From the IMG/VR virus record IMGVR_UViG_3300023176_003451, positions 1 to 21,364 of that record: 21,364 nucleotides of DNA; one strand, written 5' to 3'. The DNA comes from a virus. A model generated the notes under the pieces. The model had not been told where the DNA came from, did no database searches, and was given only the letters and a program-made list of their open reading frames with translations. The translations under genes and the position numbers were made by a program. Shown here piece by piece: positions 7,578-14,001 of the stretch (position 1 is its first letter; every line of letters begins with the position of its first letter).

Positions 7578-7855
7578 TAGTGTACCACCTTTAACTCGAT
7601 AGGGTCTAGTTGATCTACTTGCTCACGTACTTGAGATAAGGCATCATCTACTAACTCAGGGTCAAGCTTTCTAGACCCTTCAATAGCTTCATCGATTGTA
7701 TCTCCATCAGCAGCTTTAGTAATGAAGTCAGTAACTACTGATAAGTTCATAGTTTGTCCTGCCATAGCTCCAAGTGCTAGTGTCTTGATAGCTATGTCAC
7801 GATCTTCTGTTAGCATTAATGGTGTACCGTTCTCTACTACTACATAAATCTTCAT
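7577..7855 (-). CDS. Hypothetical 92-aa acidic protein
   Basis: The 92-aa frame starts at ATG 7855, one base after the thyX stop region, with AGGA upstream inside the end of thyX. It begins with a beta strand (KIYVVVENG) followed by TEDRDIAI and a small-residue helix, and the C-terminal half is acidic and helical (DPELVDDALSQVREQVDQL). There are no cysteines, no membrane segment and no motif that I recognise. It lies between thyX and the thioredoxin-fold/phosphoesterase group, in a tightly overlapping run of genes, which argues that it is expressed. Confidence 0.8.
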   Translation of the reverse strand: MKIYVVVENGTPLMLTEDRDIAIKTLALGAMAGQTMNLSVVTDFITKAADGDTIDEAIEGSRKLDPELVDDALSQVREQVDQLDPIELKVVH

Positions 7856-7856
7856 A

Positions 7857-8861
7857 CTAATTTCCTAGTGATTCTTTCCAAAGGTTAGGGTGTAGTTCTG
7901 AGATTACATTGTCTACTTTGTTAGCTAGATCTTGTATCTCCTTCTGAGCATGTGGATCTTTACGTTGCTTAACCATACGAGCAAAGGCAGACAGGGAGCC
8001 TGTTACATAGTAAGAAGTCATCATACTCTGAGGTAACACTATCCTAGCCAGTTCGGGCGCTATGCCCTTTTCAATCATCTCTGTGTAAAAATCTAAACAG
8101 GCATCTAGATGGCCTTCGTAAACTTCTTCCAAAGTCCTGTCTACGCAGGCTTCCTCCTCTGTCCAGAAGTAGCCGGTGAAGTCATCACCACTCCCCTGCT
8201 TTACGCTACCATCGGGACGACTACGCCATGTATCAGGTACATAAAAGGTGGGTGCATCATCTACATACCTACGGCTAACCTCATTGTAAGTAAAGCCTAC
8301 CATGTGTTTGAACCGTTGCCTAGCTACGAAGATAGGTACAGTCTCTCGGAGAGTTACATCTACGTAGTCAGGGTCAGTGTCTTCTGTAACAAGAGCTACG
8401 TTGGCGTCAATAGCTGATAGCTGTGCTTGTTTCCTCAATAGGCCACAGGCTCTAGCAGACACAGGGTAACGATCAACAAGCATGTTGCCAATTAGGGTGG
8501 ATGCAGGATCTACAACTTTACTTGAGATAAGTAACTTCGCCCAGCCCCAAAGGGAATGCCTAACCTTAATCATGTTTTTGGACTCAGCATCTACCTTACA
8601 TACCATACCTGTATAAGTCTCTGGTAGGAGGCCTCCTCTAAAATACTTGGCAGGTAAAGTAAATGTTTCTCGTACATGAGAGAAGGGAGTCCAATGGTCA
8701 TGGGCAGCTAGATAGTTTACTAGCCCCTCATCACTACCTTTAGGTACTTCCTCTCGGTAGGTAAACTCTTTACTTTCTTTATCAAAACTAACCCTAGCTG
8801 CATTGACTACAGTTAGATCATCTTGTTTGTTATCAATTAATTCTACAGTTATGTCTGTCAT
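7857..8861 (-). CDS. thyX: Flavin-dependent thymidylate synthase (ThyX), phage variant
   Basis: ThyX makes dTMP from dUMP using methylene-tetrahydrofolate and FAD. The 334-aa protein has the family landmarks: an N-terminal strand with AARVSF, the HDHWTPFSH block, the FAD/dUMP signature region reading VARQRFKHMVGFTYNEVSRRY, and a late block LARIVLPQSMMTSYYVTGS that matches the 'ARxVLPxxxxT' segment. The signature deviates: the usual RHRxxSxNExSxRY appears as KHMVGFTYNEVSRRY, so RHR is KHM and there is one extra residue before NE. The protein is longer than most bacterial ThyX (about 220-250 aa) because of inserts between these blocks. The ATG at 8861 follows GGGGATAGG formed at the stop of the 31-aa membrane peptide gene. 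Confidence 0.93.
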   Translation of the reverse strand: MTDITVELIDNKQDDLTVVNAARVSFDKESKEFTYREEVPKGSDEGLVNYLAAHDHWTPFSHVRETFTLPAKYFRGGLLPETYTGMVCKVDAESKNMIKVRHSLWGWAKLLISSKVVDPASTLIGNMLVDRYPVSARACGLLRKQAQLSAIDANVALVTEDTDPDYVDVTLRETVPIFVARQRFKHMVGFTYNEVSRRYVDDAPTFYVPDTWRSRPDGSVKQGSGDDFTGYFWTEEEACVDRTLEEVYEGHLDACLDFYTEMIEKGIAPELARIVLPQSMMTSYYVTGSLSAFARMVKQRKDPHAQKEIQDLANKVDNVISELHPNLWKESLGN

Positions 8862-8863
8862 TC

Positions 8864-8959
8864 CTATCCCCAGATTATATTAACCACTAGCACTATTGTT
8901 ACACCAGTCCAGAAAGTTACCTCTCCCCAGTCTGTACAGTTGCAATCTTTGTCACTCAT
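8864..8959 (-). CDS. 31-aa single-helix membrane peptide
   Basis: A 31-codon frame starts at ATG 8959 and ends at TAG 8864-8866. Its ATG overlaps the stop of the upstream MazG-like gene by four bases (ATGA), and its end forms the ribosome-binding site of thyX, so the whole gap between those genes is accounted for. The N-terminus is polar with two cysteines (SDKDCNCTDWGE); residues about 14-29 are a hydrophobic helix (TFWTGVTIVLVVNIIW). A single-pass membrane peptide is predicted. Function is unknown. Confidence 0.7.
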   Translation of the reverse strand: MSDKDCNCTDWGEVTFWTGVTIVLVVNIIWG

Positions 8960-9264
8960 CGGTTATCCCCATCACCACGCAACACTTGCCTAGCTTTACG
9001 ATCAGCAAGTTTATCAAGATTAGTTTGTGCTACATCTTCTAAGCTCCAACCTTGCTCATAGCAGAAGGCTGATAGTTGCCAGAGGATATCCCCTGCTTCC
9101 TTCTTAATGTCAGCTTCTACTAGCTCCTTGTCACCCCGATAGAACTTAGCAAACTTTCCTTGTAGTTCTCCAACCTCTTCACCTAAAGCAAGAAGGGGAT
9201 AGAGAGGATCTTTGTACAGAGCAGTAGCTAAAGCTCTAGCTTGGTAATCATTCATAGTTAACAT
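8956..9264 (-). CDS. MazG-like nucleotide pyrophosphohydrolase
   Basis: The 102-aa helical protein has the metal-binding pattern of the all-alpha NTP pyrophosphohydrolase superfamily: E29-E30-xx-E33 (GEEVGEL) followed by E56-xx-D59 (KKEAGDILW). Enzymes of this kind hydrolyse nucleoside triphosphates to monophosphates; in phages they may supply dUMP for thymidylate synthesis, remove damaged nucleotides or lower alarmone levels. The gene is encoded just upstream of thyX, with only the 31-aa membrane peptide between them. The ATG at 9264 is preceded by GAGG about nine bases away and overlaps the endonuclease gene by 17 bases; a second ATG at 9255 is a less likely start. Confidence 0.85.
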   Translation of the reverse strand: MLTMNDYQARALATALYKDPLYPLLALGEEVGELQGKFAKFYRGDKELVEADIKKEAGDILWQLSAFCYEQGWSLEDVAQTNLDKLADRKARQVLRGDGDNR

Positions 9265-9688
9265 TAGTTAGTTCCTCAAGTGTTACATCTTTGCCATAAG
9301 CTCTGAACCCATTGTACTCAGCCCACTCTTTGTGGGTCATTCGAGTACCATCCTTACGCTTGGTAGCCCAAGGTAGAGGGGTATCAGGCTTCTCAAATAT
9401 AAATACTAACTCTTTGTCAGTTAGCTCTTTACGTATCTCTTTATACTTCCTAGCTTCAGAGGAATCTTGGAAGAACCCCTTGCACTCAATGACTAGCTTA
9501 TCATTACAGAAGTCAGGATGGTATTTATGGGAGACCGTGTAGTCAATAGTGTAAGGGTGCTTATCAAAATCTTTAAGCACCCCTTCGTGTAGTTCACACT
9601 CTAACAGTGAGTCATACGTCAGTCCCGTTTGTTCGCTTGTTACCTTTTGTACTACGGGTCTTGCTTTGTACCATCGCTTCTTGCTCAT
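9248..9688 (-). CDS. T7 gp3-like endonuclease I (Holliday-junction resolvase)
   Basis: The 146-aa protein matches the T7 endonuclease I plan: an acidic residue in YDSLLE30, then YHPD59F, then the E68-x-K70 pair in VIECKGF. These correspond to T7 gp3 residues E20, D55, E65 and K67 of the PD-(D/E)xK active site. The enzyme cuts branched DNA and, in T7, also degrades host DNA and debranches replication intermediates. Length is close to T7 gp3 (149 aa). The start ATG 9688 has only a weak ribosome-binding site (GTGGA), and lies within the nested 68-aa gene, so it may depend on translation of the upstream frames. Confidence 0.88.
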   Translation of the reverse strand: MSKKRWYKARPVVQKVTSEQTGLTYDSLLECELHEGVLKDFDKHPYTIDYTVSHKYHPDFCNDKLVIECKGFFQDSSEARKYKEIRKELTDKELVFIFEKPDTPLPWATKRKDGTRMTHKEWAEYNGFRAYGKDVTLEELTNVNYE

Positions 9689-9818
9689 TATACTTATCCA
9701 CTAGTTCGTTAACCTTAGAAACAATCTGCTTCAGAATCAGAGGTACTGATCTGTTGAAAACAGTATCGTCCACTTTCTCTAGTGTGGTTTGTTTGTCTTT
9801 CGTAGTTCCAGTGGTCAT
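9612..9818 (-). CDS. Nested 68-aa helical protein overlapping the genes on both sides
   Basis: The frame starts at ATG 9818, eight bases after a perfect GGAGG (9827-9831 on the other strand reads CCTCC), and ends at TGA 9612-9614. It overlaps the last 104 bases of the 5'-3' exonuclease gene and the first 77 bases of the endonuclease gene in a different frame. The protein starts with a Thr/Lys-rich stretch (MTTGTTKDKQTTLEK), continues into a helix with coiled-coil character (LKQIVSKVNELVDKYNEQEA) and ends basic. The 'KVNELVDxxNE' stretch looks like those seen in small phage proteins. A longer version from 9857 lacks a good ribosome-binding site. It is called on the strong site and sensible protein; it could still be a chance frame. 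Confidence 0.55.
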   Translation of the reverse strand: MTTGTTKDKQTTLEKVDDTVFNRSVPLILKQIVSKVNELVDKYNEQEAMVQSKTRSTKGNKRTNGTDV

Positions 9819-10578
9819 CTTTATGTCCTCCCATGTGCAGCAGTGCACCCATTTCATTAAGTTTGTCTAACCAGTCAGTACCAAATTCAGCCTTGTAAGC
9901 AGCTACTACTTTGTCTAGCATCTCACTAGGTTCGACATTGAGTATCTCTTCAGCTTTCTTAGGGCCGACACCTTCACGTCTTGTGTAAGTCTGTCCAGCT
10001 TTCTTAGCTTTAGGGCCATAGACTTTCTCAACAAGTTTAGCACAGCCAAGGATTGCATCGGTAGACCAGTCACCAACCAGAAGTTGATACATGAACCAAT
10101 AGTAGCCCTCTGTGTCTGACACATAACGCTTCTCCTCTTTCCTCCAATTGTAGTGCCAACCTACTACCATGAGTAGATCTTTGTCTAGTGAGCAGAGTAC
10201 AGTGTCTTCAGTCTGTGCATTAGCTAACTCATCATCAGCTTCATTGTCAGGAGAAATGTTGTAAGCTATGGACTCTAGGTAATCACGTACTGTTTGCCAG
10301 TGGTAAGGTTTCTCTAACCCATCCCTGTTGCCTTTGTAAGGATAGGTAGTAGCTACCTCTACTCTGTAGTTATTATTACCACTCAAGAAGATACGGTAGT
10401 CAGTACACTCAGCACCTTCTACTATCTTCCTAATCTCATCATCAACTAACCCTTTGATAGCTTCAGTACTTACTGGCATCTGTAAAGGTTTACCTTCTTG
10501 ATCTTTAAGGAAGGGGTGATCATTAGTGAATGAGCCAACAGAGTAGGTAAGTATATCACCATCAATGTTAGCTATCAT
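9715..10578 (-). CDS. T7 gp6-like 5'-3' exonuclease (FEN family)
   Basis: The 287-aa protein has the complete metal-ligand series of the FEN/T7 gp6 family: D6 and D8 in IDGDIL, the YKGNR loop, ADD at 114-116, D132 and D134 in SLDKDL, D170 and D174 in GDWSTDAILG, and a helix-hairpin DNA-binding motif GVGPKKAEEIL at 203-213. In T7 such an enzyme removes primers and helps degrade host DNA. The ATG at 10578 is chosen over the upstream TTG at 10596 because GGAG lies seven bases before it and the conserved IDGDIL then starts at residue 5. It overlaps the DUF3310 gene by 11 bases. The last 20 or so residues are unusual (Ser/Asp/Glu-rich), and are the part shared with the nested gene. Confidence 0.9.
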   Translation of the reverse strand: MIANIDGDILTYSVGSFTNDHPFLKDQEGKPLQMPVSTEAIKGLVDDEIRKIVEGAECTDYRIFLSGNNNYRVEVATTYPYKGNRDGLEKPYHWQTVRDYLESIAYNISPDNEADDELANAQTEDTVLCSLDKDLLMVVGWHYNWRKEEKRYVSDTEGYYWFMYQLLVGDWSTDAILGCAKLVEKVYGPKAKKAGQTYTRREGVGPKKAEEILNVEPSEMLDKVVAAYKAEFGTDWLDKLNEMGALLHMGGHKDDHWNYERQTNHTRESGRYCFQQISTSDSEADCF

Positions 10579-10843
10579 CTGAGTACTCCATAGCAATCAG
10601 TAGTTGAGCATAGTGGATAACCTTCTCAAGATCCTCCTTACCATTCTTGTCTTTGTAACGAGTAGCATACTTAACAATGTTACCTTGTAAGAAGTTAAGG
10701 TTGTTCTTGTAGATGTACTCAATAGGTTGGATAGGTAGATCTTTGTAGTGACCACCTCCTACTTGTACATCAAGAGGAGAATCAGGATCAGGGTTGTCCA
10801 TCATTAGTGGCAGTTGTGATTTTACGTGTGGAAATTTAACCAT
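10568..10843 (-). CDS. DUF3310-family protein (nucleotide-kinase-like domain of T7 gp1.7 type)
   Basis: The 91-aa protein carries the characteristic DUF3310 block GGGHYKDLPIQPIEYIYKNN followed by NIVKYATRYKDKNG and a KVIHYAQLLI helix. Many phages encode this small domain; as I recall, it also forms part of T7 gp1.7, reported to be a dGMP/dTMP kinase, so a role in nucleotide metabolism is plausible but not shown for short forms such as this. The ATG at 10843 follows AGAGGT by five bases. The gene is the first after a terminator (10877-10894) and overlaps the exonuclease gene downstream. Confidence 0.88.
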   Translation of the reverse strand: MVKFPHVKSQLPLMMDNPDPDSPLDVQVGGGHYKDLPIQPIEYIYKNNLNFLQGNIVKYATRYKDKNGKEDLEKVIHYAQLLIAMEYSDDS

Positions 10844-10876
10844 GTAATACCTCTTATTTTAGAAGAAGAAAAGTAA

Positions 10877-10894
10877 GGGGCTATTGCTAGCCCC
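10877..10894 (-). terminator. Intrinsic terminator downstream of the SSB gene
   Basis: On the - strand GGGGCTA pairs with TAGCCCC over seven bases around a GCAA (GNRA-type) tetraloop. It is followed by a pyrimidine run TTACTTTTCTTCTTCT (10876 to 10861). It lies 11 bases beyond the stop codon of the SSB gene and before DUF3310, in the middle of the leftward operon, so it would reduce rather than abolish transcription of the nucleotide block unless there is antitermination. Confidence 0.75.
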
Positions 10895-10904
10895 ACCCTG
10901 TTGA

Positions 10905-11567
10905 TTAGAATTCTTTTTCATCGTCATCATCAGCAGGTTTCTCAGTAGGCCACTCCTGTGTGATACACGGTAGGAAGTCCTTGTCACTAGCTTCTGCTAG
11001 CTTACCTTGTAGGAAGTTACCTAGTCCTGCATACTTCTCCTTAGCTGACTCACTGTCATCATAGCAGCAGAAGAAGAGGGTATCTACTGTGCTATCCTCT
11101 ACACCATCACGGTACTTCTTAGGGATAGGGTTAACTGCATTGATACAGTTACGCTCTACTCCATCCTGTTTACCAGTGTAGCTACCTACCTGTAGACTTA
11201 CTGGCATACCGATAAGGTCAGCATACTTGTCAGTGTCATCATAGGTTTCTTTGTCACCAGTGGTTGCTTGCAGTAGGTTGAACATGTGACCACGGGTAAC
11301 ACCAGCAGCAGGTACTACTACATCTTGGAAGACAATAGCTGGCTTAGTCTCCTCATTACCTTCACCATCTGTGACTGTTACTGTCTCACCAATTAGTTCA
11401 TAACTAATCTTAGCTACTAGTGCATCAGGTTTAGGTGTACCTTTGAATGGTCGTTGCTTCTGAACACCAATCAATACAAAACTAACTAGACGTGCTTCGT
11501 ACTCATCAGTTGGGATTAGAGAGTAGACTTTCTTATTTGCTGAACCTGCTTGTGCGATCTTAGCCAT
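10905..11567 (-). CDS. Single-stranded DNA-binding protein, T7 gp2.5-like
   Basis: The 220-aa protein lies directly after the polymerase gene. It has a beta-rich core (residues about 20-150) with patterns such as LVAKISYELIG and PVSLQVGSYTG, which suits an OB-fold, and a very acidic tail ending in phenylalanine (ADDDDEKEF). That acidic, aromatic-ended tail is the hallmark by which phage and bacterial SSBs contact polymerase and helicase. The core sequence alone would not be enough for the call; the tail plus the position in the replication block support it. ATG 11567 has AAGG about ten bases upstream. It is followed by a strong terminator, consistent with high expression of a stoichiometric protein. 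Confidence 0.85.
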   Translation of the reverse strand: MAKIAQAGSANKKVYSLIPTDEYEARLVSFVLIGVQKQRPFKGTPKPDALVAKISYELIGETVTVTDGEGNEETKPAIVFQDVVVPAAGVTRGHMFNLLQATTGDKETYDDTDKYADLIGMPVSLQVGSYTGKQDGVERNCINAVNPIPKKYRDGVEDSTVDTLFFCCYDDSESAKEKYAGLGNFLQGKLAEASDKDFLPCITQEWPTEKPADDDDEKEF

Positions 11568-11582
11568 ATTTAAAATACCTTT

Positions 11583-13073
11583 TTAGTGTGTTTGATACCA
11601 GTTATTACCAATCATAGCGTCAGAAGCTAGTGGTACATTCATGTTTAAGAATTCACCTGCTACTCTGACATAGTTATTAGCGAAGAGTTCCATCTCTTCT
11701 AGGTCTTTTTTGTGTACTGACCACTGTACCTCATCGTGCATCCAGATTACTTGATGAGCTTCTAACTGTGCTTGCCTTACCCAATGATCTAAGAAGATCA
11801 TACCGTACTTCATTACAATAGCACCAGCAGATTGAAGGAGAGTGTTAAGAGCTTTGTGTGTTTCAGGTAGACCATCCCACCCTTTCCTCATGTGGAGAGT
11901 CCTACCATCTAGGCCAACAATCTTACCAGAACTAGCCTCATTAGTCAACCTGTTAATAAGGTTATCCAGCTTAGGCAATCCATTAAGAAAGTTAGCTCTC
12001 ATCTCAGCACCTTCCTTCTTACCTCCTCCTACTTGTGCTCCTAGGTTAGCGTCACCAGCTCCATATAGGAAAGCGTAGAAGAAAGTTTTAGCATGATCCC
12101 TAGTAGGTAGACCTGCTAGCTCTTGGTTGTAGCTATGGATGTCACCATTAAGCAAGATGTCCGTATAGTTAGGATCATTCATGTAATGGCATAGCATCCT
12201 AGCTTCTAAGCCAGCAGCATCAGAGCCTAGGAATACATGGTCTTCATTGTCAGGTATGAACAAGCTACGTAACTGCTTACCATACACTGACCTAGCAGCA
12301 GGGATGTTAACTACTACCTTGTAGTTAGCCCTGAATGTAGGGGTAGCACAAGGGTTACACCCTGCACCTAACTTACCATCAGGTCTGAGCTTATCTAGCA
12401 AACCTTTGGTCAGTGATCGTCTATGAGACAAGACTACTCGCTTCATAACCAGACCACCGACACTACCACTTACTGACTTCAAAGAGTCCTCAGTAATCTT
12501 AGGAGAAGTAGGTATGTACCTTTGGTTAAGCATGAACTTAGCTAAGGATTTCCTGTTACGGACACCATTGTAGTTCATCTCCTTAAGCCTCAGGTCTTTG
12601 AAGTTAGCTGACTTGTCTTCTACTAAGTTCTTAGTGATGTAGTTATCTACCCACTCTGCTGCATTGTCTAGGCCAACTAACTTCTTAGTGTTCCACTCAG
12701 TAGGTTTCCAACCGTGGTCGATTAGTACACGCTTAACTAGGTCAGTCTTACCCATGTCAAAATCAGTGTACCAGACTCTACTGAATGGGCCACCTACCCA
12801 CTCCTCAGGTATGCCGTGAGCTTCACAGTATAACTTAGGCCAATGAGCTAGCTTGCCACTCTTAAGGAAAGGTTTCTTGTAGGCATCAGCTACGTTCTTC
12901 ATCTTAGGAAGTTGAGGTACAGCCTCAAGATCTACCTTTAGAATCTCCTCAGTCAGTTGGTGAACTAAGAAGCTAGCCTTGCGCTTATCAAAGTTAACTC
13001 CATGTATCTCCTGCTTAGACATGATGCTAGCGACTTGAGTCTCACACCACATAGGGAGGTTCATGTCTTGCAT
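11583..13073 (-). CDS. Family A DNA polymerase, polymerase domain only (T7 gp5-like, split)
   Basis: The 496-aa protein is the polymerase part of a T7-type enzyme. Its N-terminus matches the region just after the exonuclease domain of T7 gp5 (SIMSKQEIHGVNFDKR). Motif A is GSD285AAGLEAR, motif B runs R325DHAK329TFFY333AFLYGAG, motif C is MH446D447E448VQ, and it ends NNWYQTH, like the T7 C-terminus. The usual TGR of the thumb/palm junction is TFR (246-248). No 3'-5' exonuclease motifs are present; these are in the overlapping upstream gene. The ATG at 13073 is chosen because GGGAGGAG lies seven bases upstream; a longer frame would need an ATT start. Where T7 gp5 has its thioredoxin-binding thumb insert I cannot tell whether one is present. 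Confidence 0.93.
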   Translation of the reverse strand: MQDMNLPMWCETQVASIMSKQEIHGVNFDKRKASFLVHQLTEEILKVDLEAVPQLPKMKNVADAYKKPFLKSGKLAHWPKLYCEAHGIPEEWVGGPFSRVWYTDFDMGKTDLVKRVLIDHGWKPTEWNTKKLVGLDNAAEWVDNYITKNLVEDKSANFKDLRLKEMNYNGVRNRKSLAKFMLNQRYIPTSPKITEDSLKSVSGSVGGLVMKRVVLSHRRSLTKGLLDKLRPDGKLGAGCNPCATPTFRANYKVVVNIPAARSVYGKQLRSLFIPDNEDHVFLGSDAAGLEARMLCHYMNDPNYTDILLNGDIHSYNQELAGLPTRDHAKTFFYAFLYGAGDANLGAQVGGGKKEGAEMRANFLNGLPKLDNLINRLTNEASSGKIVGLDGRTLHMRKGWDGLPETHKALNTLLQSAGAIVMKYGMIFLDHWVRQAQLEAHQVIWMHDEVQWSVHKKDLEEMELFANNYVRVAGEFLNMNVPLASDAMIGNNWYQTH

Positions 13074-13585
13074 TTGTACTCCTCCCAATTGATAGGGTCT
13101 AAGTCGATAGCTTCAGGACTCATTGATTCAGTTAACCTGTTGAAGAGTGCCACTGTTACAACCACATCCTGCTTACAGTACTCACTTAACTCAGGAGTGT
13201 AGACACCATATACTTCTTCGATGTCTTCATCTCCGTCTTCTCCAACAGAACCTTTAAGGATTCCTAACCGTATACCCCAAGCCTTTAGGCTATGGCCTCC
13301 GTACCTATCAGGGTTAAGTGCTCTACTAGCTACCATTGTATCAAAGATAGGAGAAGTAATAGGGGTAGAAGTAATCTTCTCAACAGCAGGAGAATCGAAA
13401 GCTATGCCATTGTGAGCCACTAGTCTAGTGCTAGTGTTAAGGTACTCGACTAGCTTATCAACTTCCCACTCTCTCCACTCTATCCACTCACCCTCTTCAA
13501 TACAATATGTCCAAGCCACTGACATTAGGGTTAACACATCTAGGAATCCATCAGTTTCAATATCGAAGACTACTGTCTTACTCAC
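13061..13585 (-). CDS. 3'-5' proofreading exonuclease domain of the split T7-like DNA polymerase
   Basis: The 174-aa protein has the three DnaQ-like exonuclease motifs in order: FD8IE10TDG (Exo I), AHN59GIAFD64SP (Exo II) and Y136CKQD140VVVT (Exo III). Around them it follows T7 gp5 residue by residue (KAWGIRLGILKG; QDVVVTVALFNRL). It stops just where the polymerase gene begins: the two overlap by 13 bases in different frames, and the polymerase ribosome-binding site lies in this gene's last codons. It should therefore act as a separate proofreading subunit that associates with the polymerase. The start is GTG 13585 with a weak AGGG site; no better start is nearby. Confidence 0.92.
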   Translation of the reverse strand: MSKTVVFDIETDGFLDVLTLMSVAWTYCIEEGEWIEWREWEVDKLVEYLNTSTRLVAHNGIAFDSPAVEKITSTPITSPIFDTMVASRALNPDRYGGHSLKAWGIRLGILKGSVGEDGDEDIEEVYGVYTPELSEYCKQDVVVTVALFNRLTESMSPEAIDLDPINWEEYKCKT

Positions 13586-13590
13586 TTGGA

Positions 13591-13791
13591 TTACCCTACT
13601 TTAGTTTTGGAAGGTAGTACCTTTACTTCTTGGTCAGGCTTACACTCTAACCACTGATAGATTACAGGATCCTTCTTGGTCTGAGTCCAACACTCCTTGG
13701 CTACTGGCTCATCAGTGAACCAGAAGTCATAGGCATCTTGAAGTAAGGGGTATCCTGCGAAGATAAGGAAAGCAATTGTAGCTGGTTCCAT
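13591..13791 (-). CDS. Hypothetical 66-aa protein with N-terminal hydrophobic segment
   Basis: The 66-aa frame starts at ATG 13791 behind GGAG (six bases) and ends five bases before the exonuclease start. Residues about 4-16 are hydrophobic (ATIAFLIFAGYPLL), then come an aromatic/acidic stretch and two cysteines in KECWTQ and LECKPD. It might be membrane-attached or have an uncleaved signal-anchor, but the segment is short. It sits between the helicase and polymerase genes, separated from the upstream stop by one base. I do not recognise the family. Confidence 0.75.
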   Translation of the reverse strand: MEPATIAFLIFAGYPLLQDAYDFWFTDEPVAKECWTQTKKDPVIYQWLECKPDQEVKVLPSKTKVG

Positions 13792-13792
13792 A

Positions 13793-13999
13793 CTAAGCTC
13801 CTAACTTTTTCTGCATCTCATTAAAGGTTTCTGCTACTGGGAAGCTCTTGTACTCTTGGAGTTTAACATCCCAATACTTAAGCCATACGCTACTGTCTAG
13901 TGCAATGTTAACTTCTGCAATTACAGCAGCAGGTAAGATCATCTTCTGATCATCCCCTTCCATATGTTTACGACTAAAGCTTACAAATTTATTACTCAT
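13793..13999 (-). CDS. Hypothetical 68-aa protein
   Basis: The 68-aa frame starts at ATG 13999, two bases after the helicase stop codon, with GAGGAG upstream that also encodes the helicase's final glutamates. It begins with a basic stretch (SNKFVSFSRKHMEG), continues with a hydrophobic AVIAEVNIAL strand and a SVWLKYWDVK block that may be a beta hairpin, and ends in a helix. There are no cysteines and no membrane segment. Tight spacing on both sides supports expression. Function is unknown. Confidence 0.78.
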   Translation of the reverse strand: MSNKFVSFSRKHMEGDDQKMILPAAVIAEVNIALDSSVWLKYWDVKLQEYKSFPVAETFNEMQKKLGA

Positions 14000-14001
14000 A
14001 A

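Noticed and set aside
8109-8417. Open frame on the + strand opposite thyX
   Set aside because: It lies wholly within thyX on the other strand, has no ribosome-binding site and no recognisable protein features.
9715-10596. Exonuclease start at TTG 10596
   Set aside because: ATG 10578 has GGAG seven bases upstream and puts the conserved IDGDIL block at the usual distance from the N-terminus.
11583-13088. Longer polymerase frame starting at 13088
   Set aside because: The codon there is ATT; ATG 13073 has a GGGAGGAG site at proper spacing.
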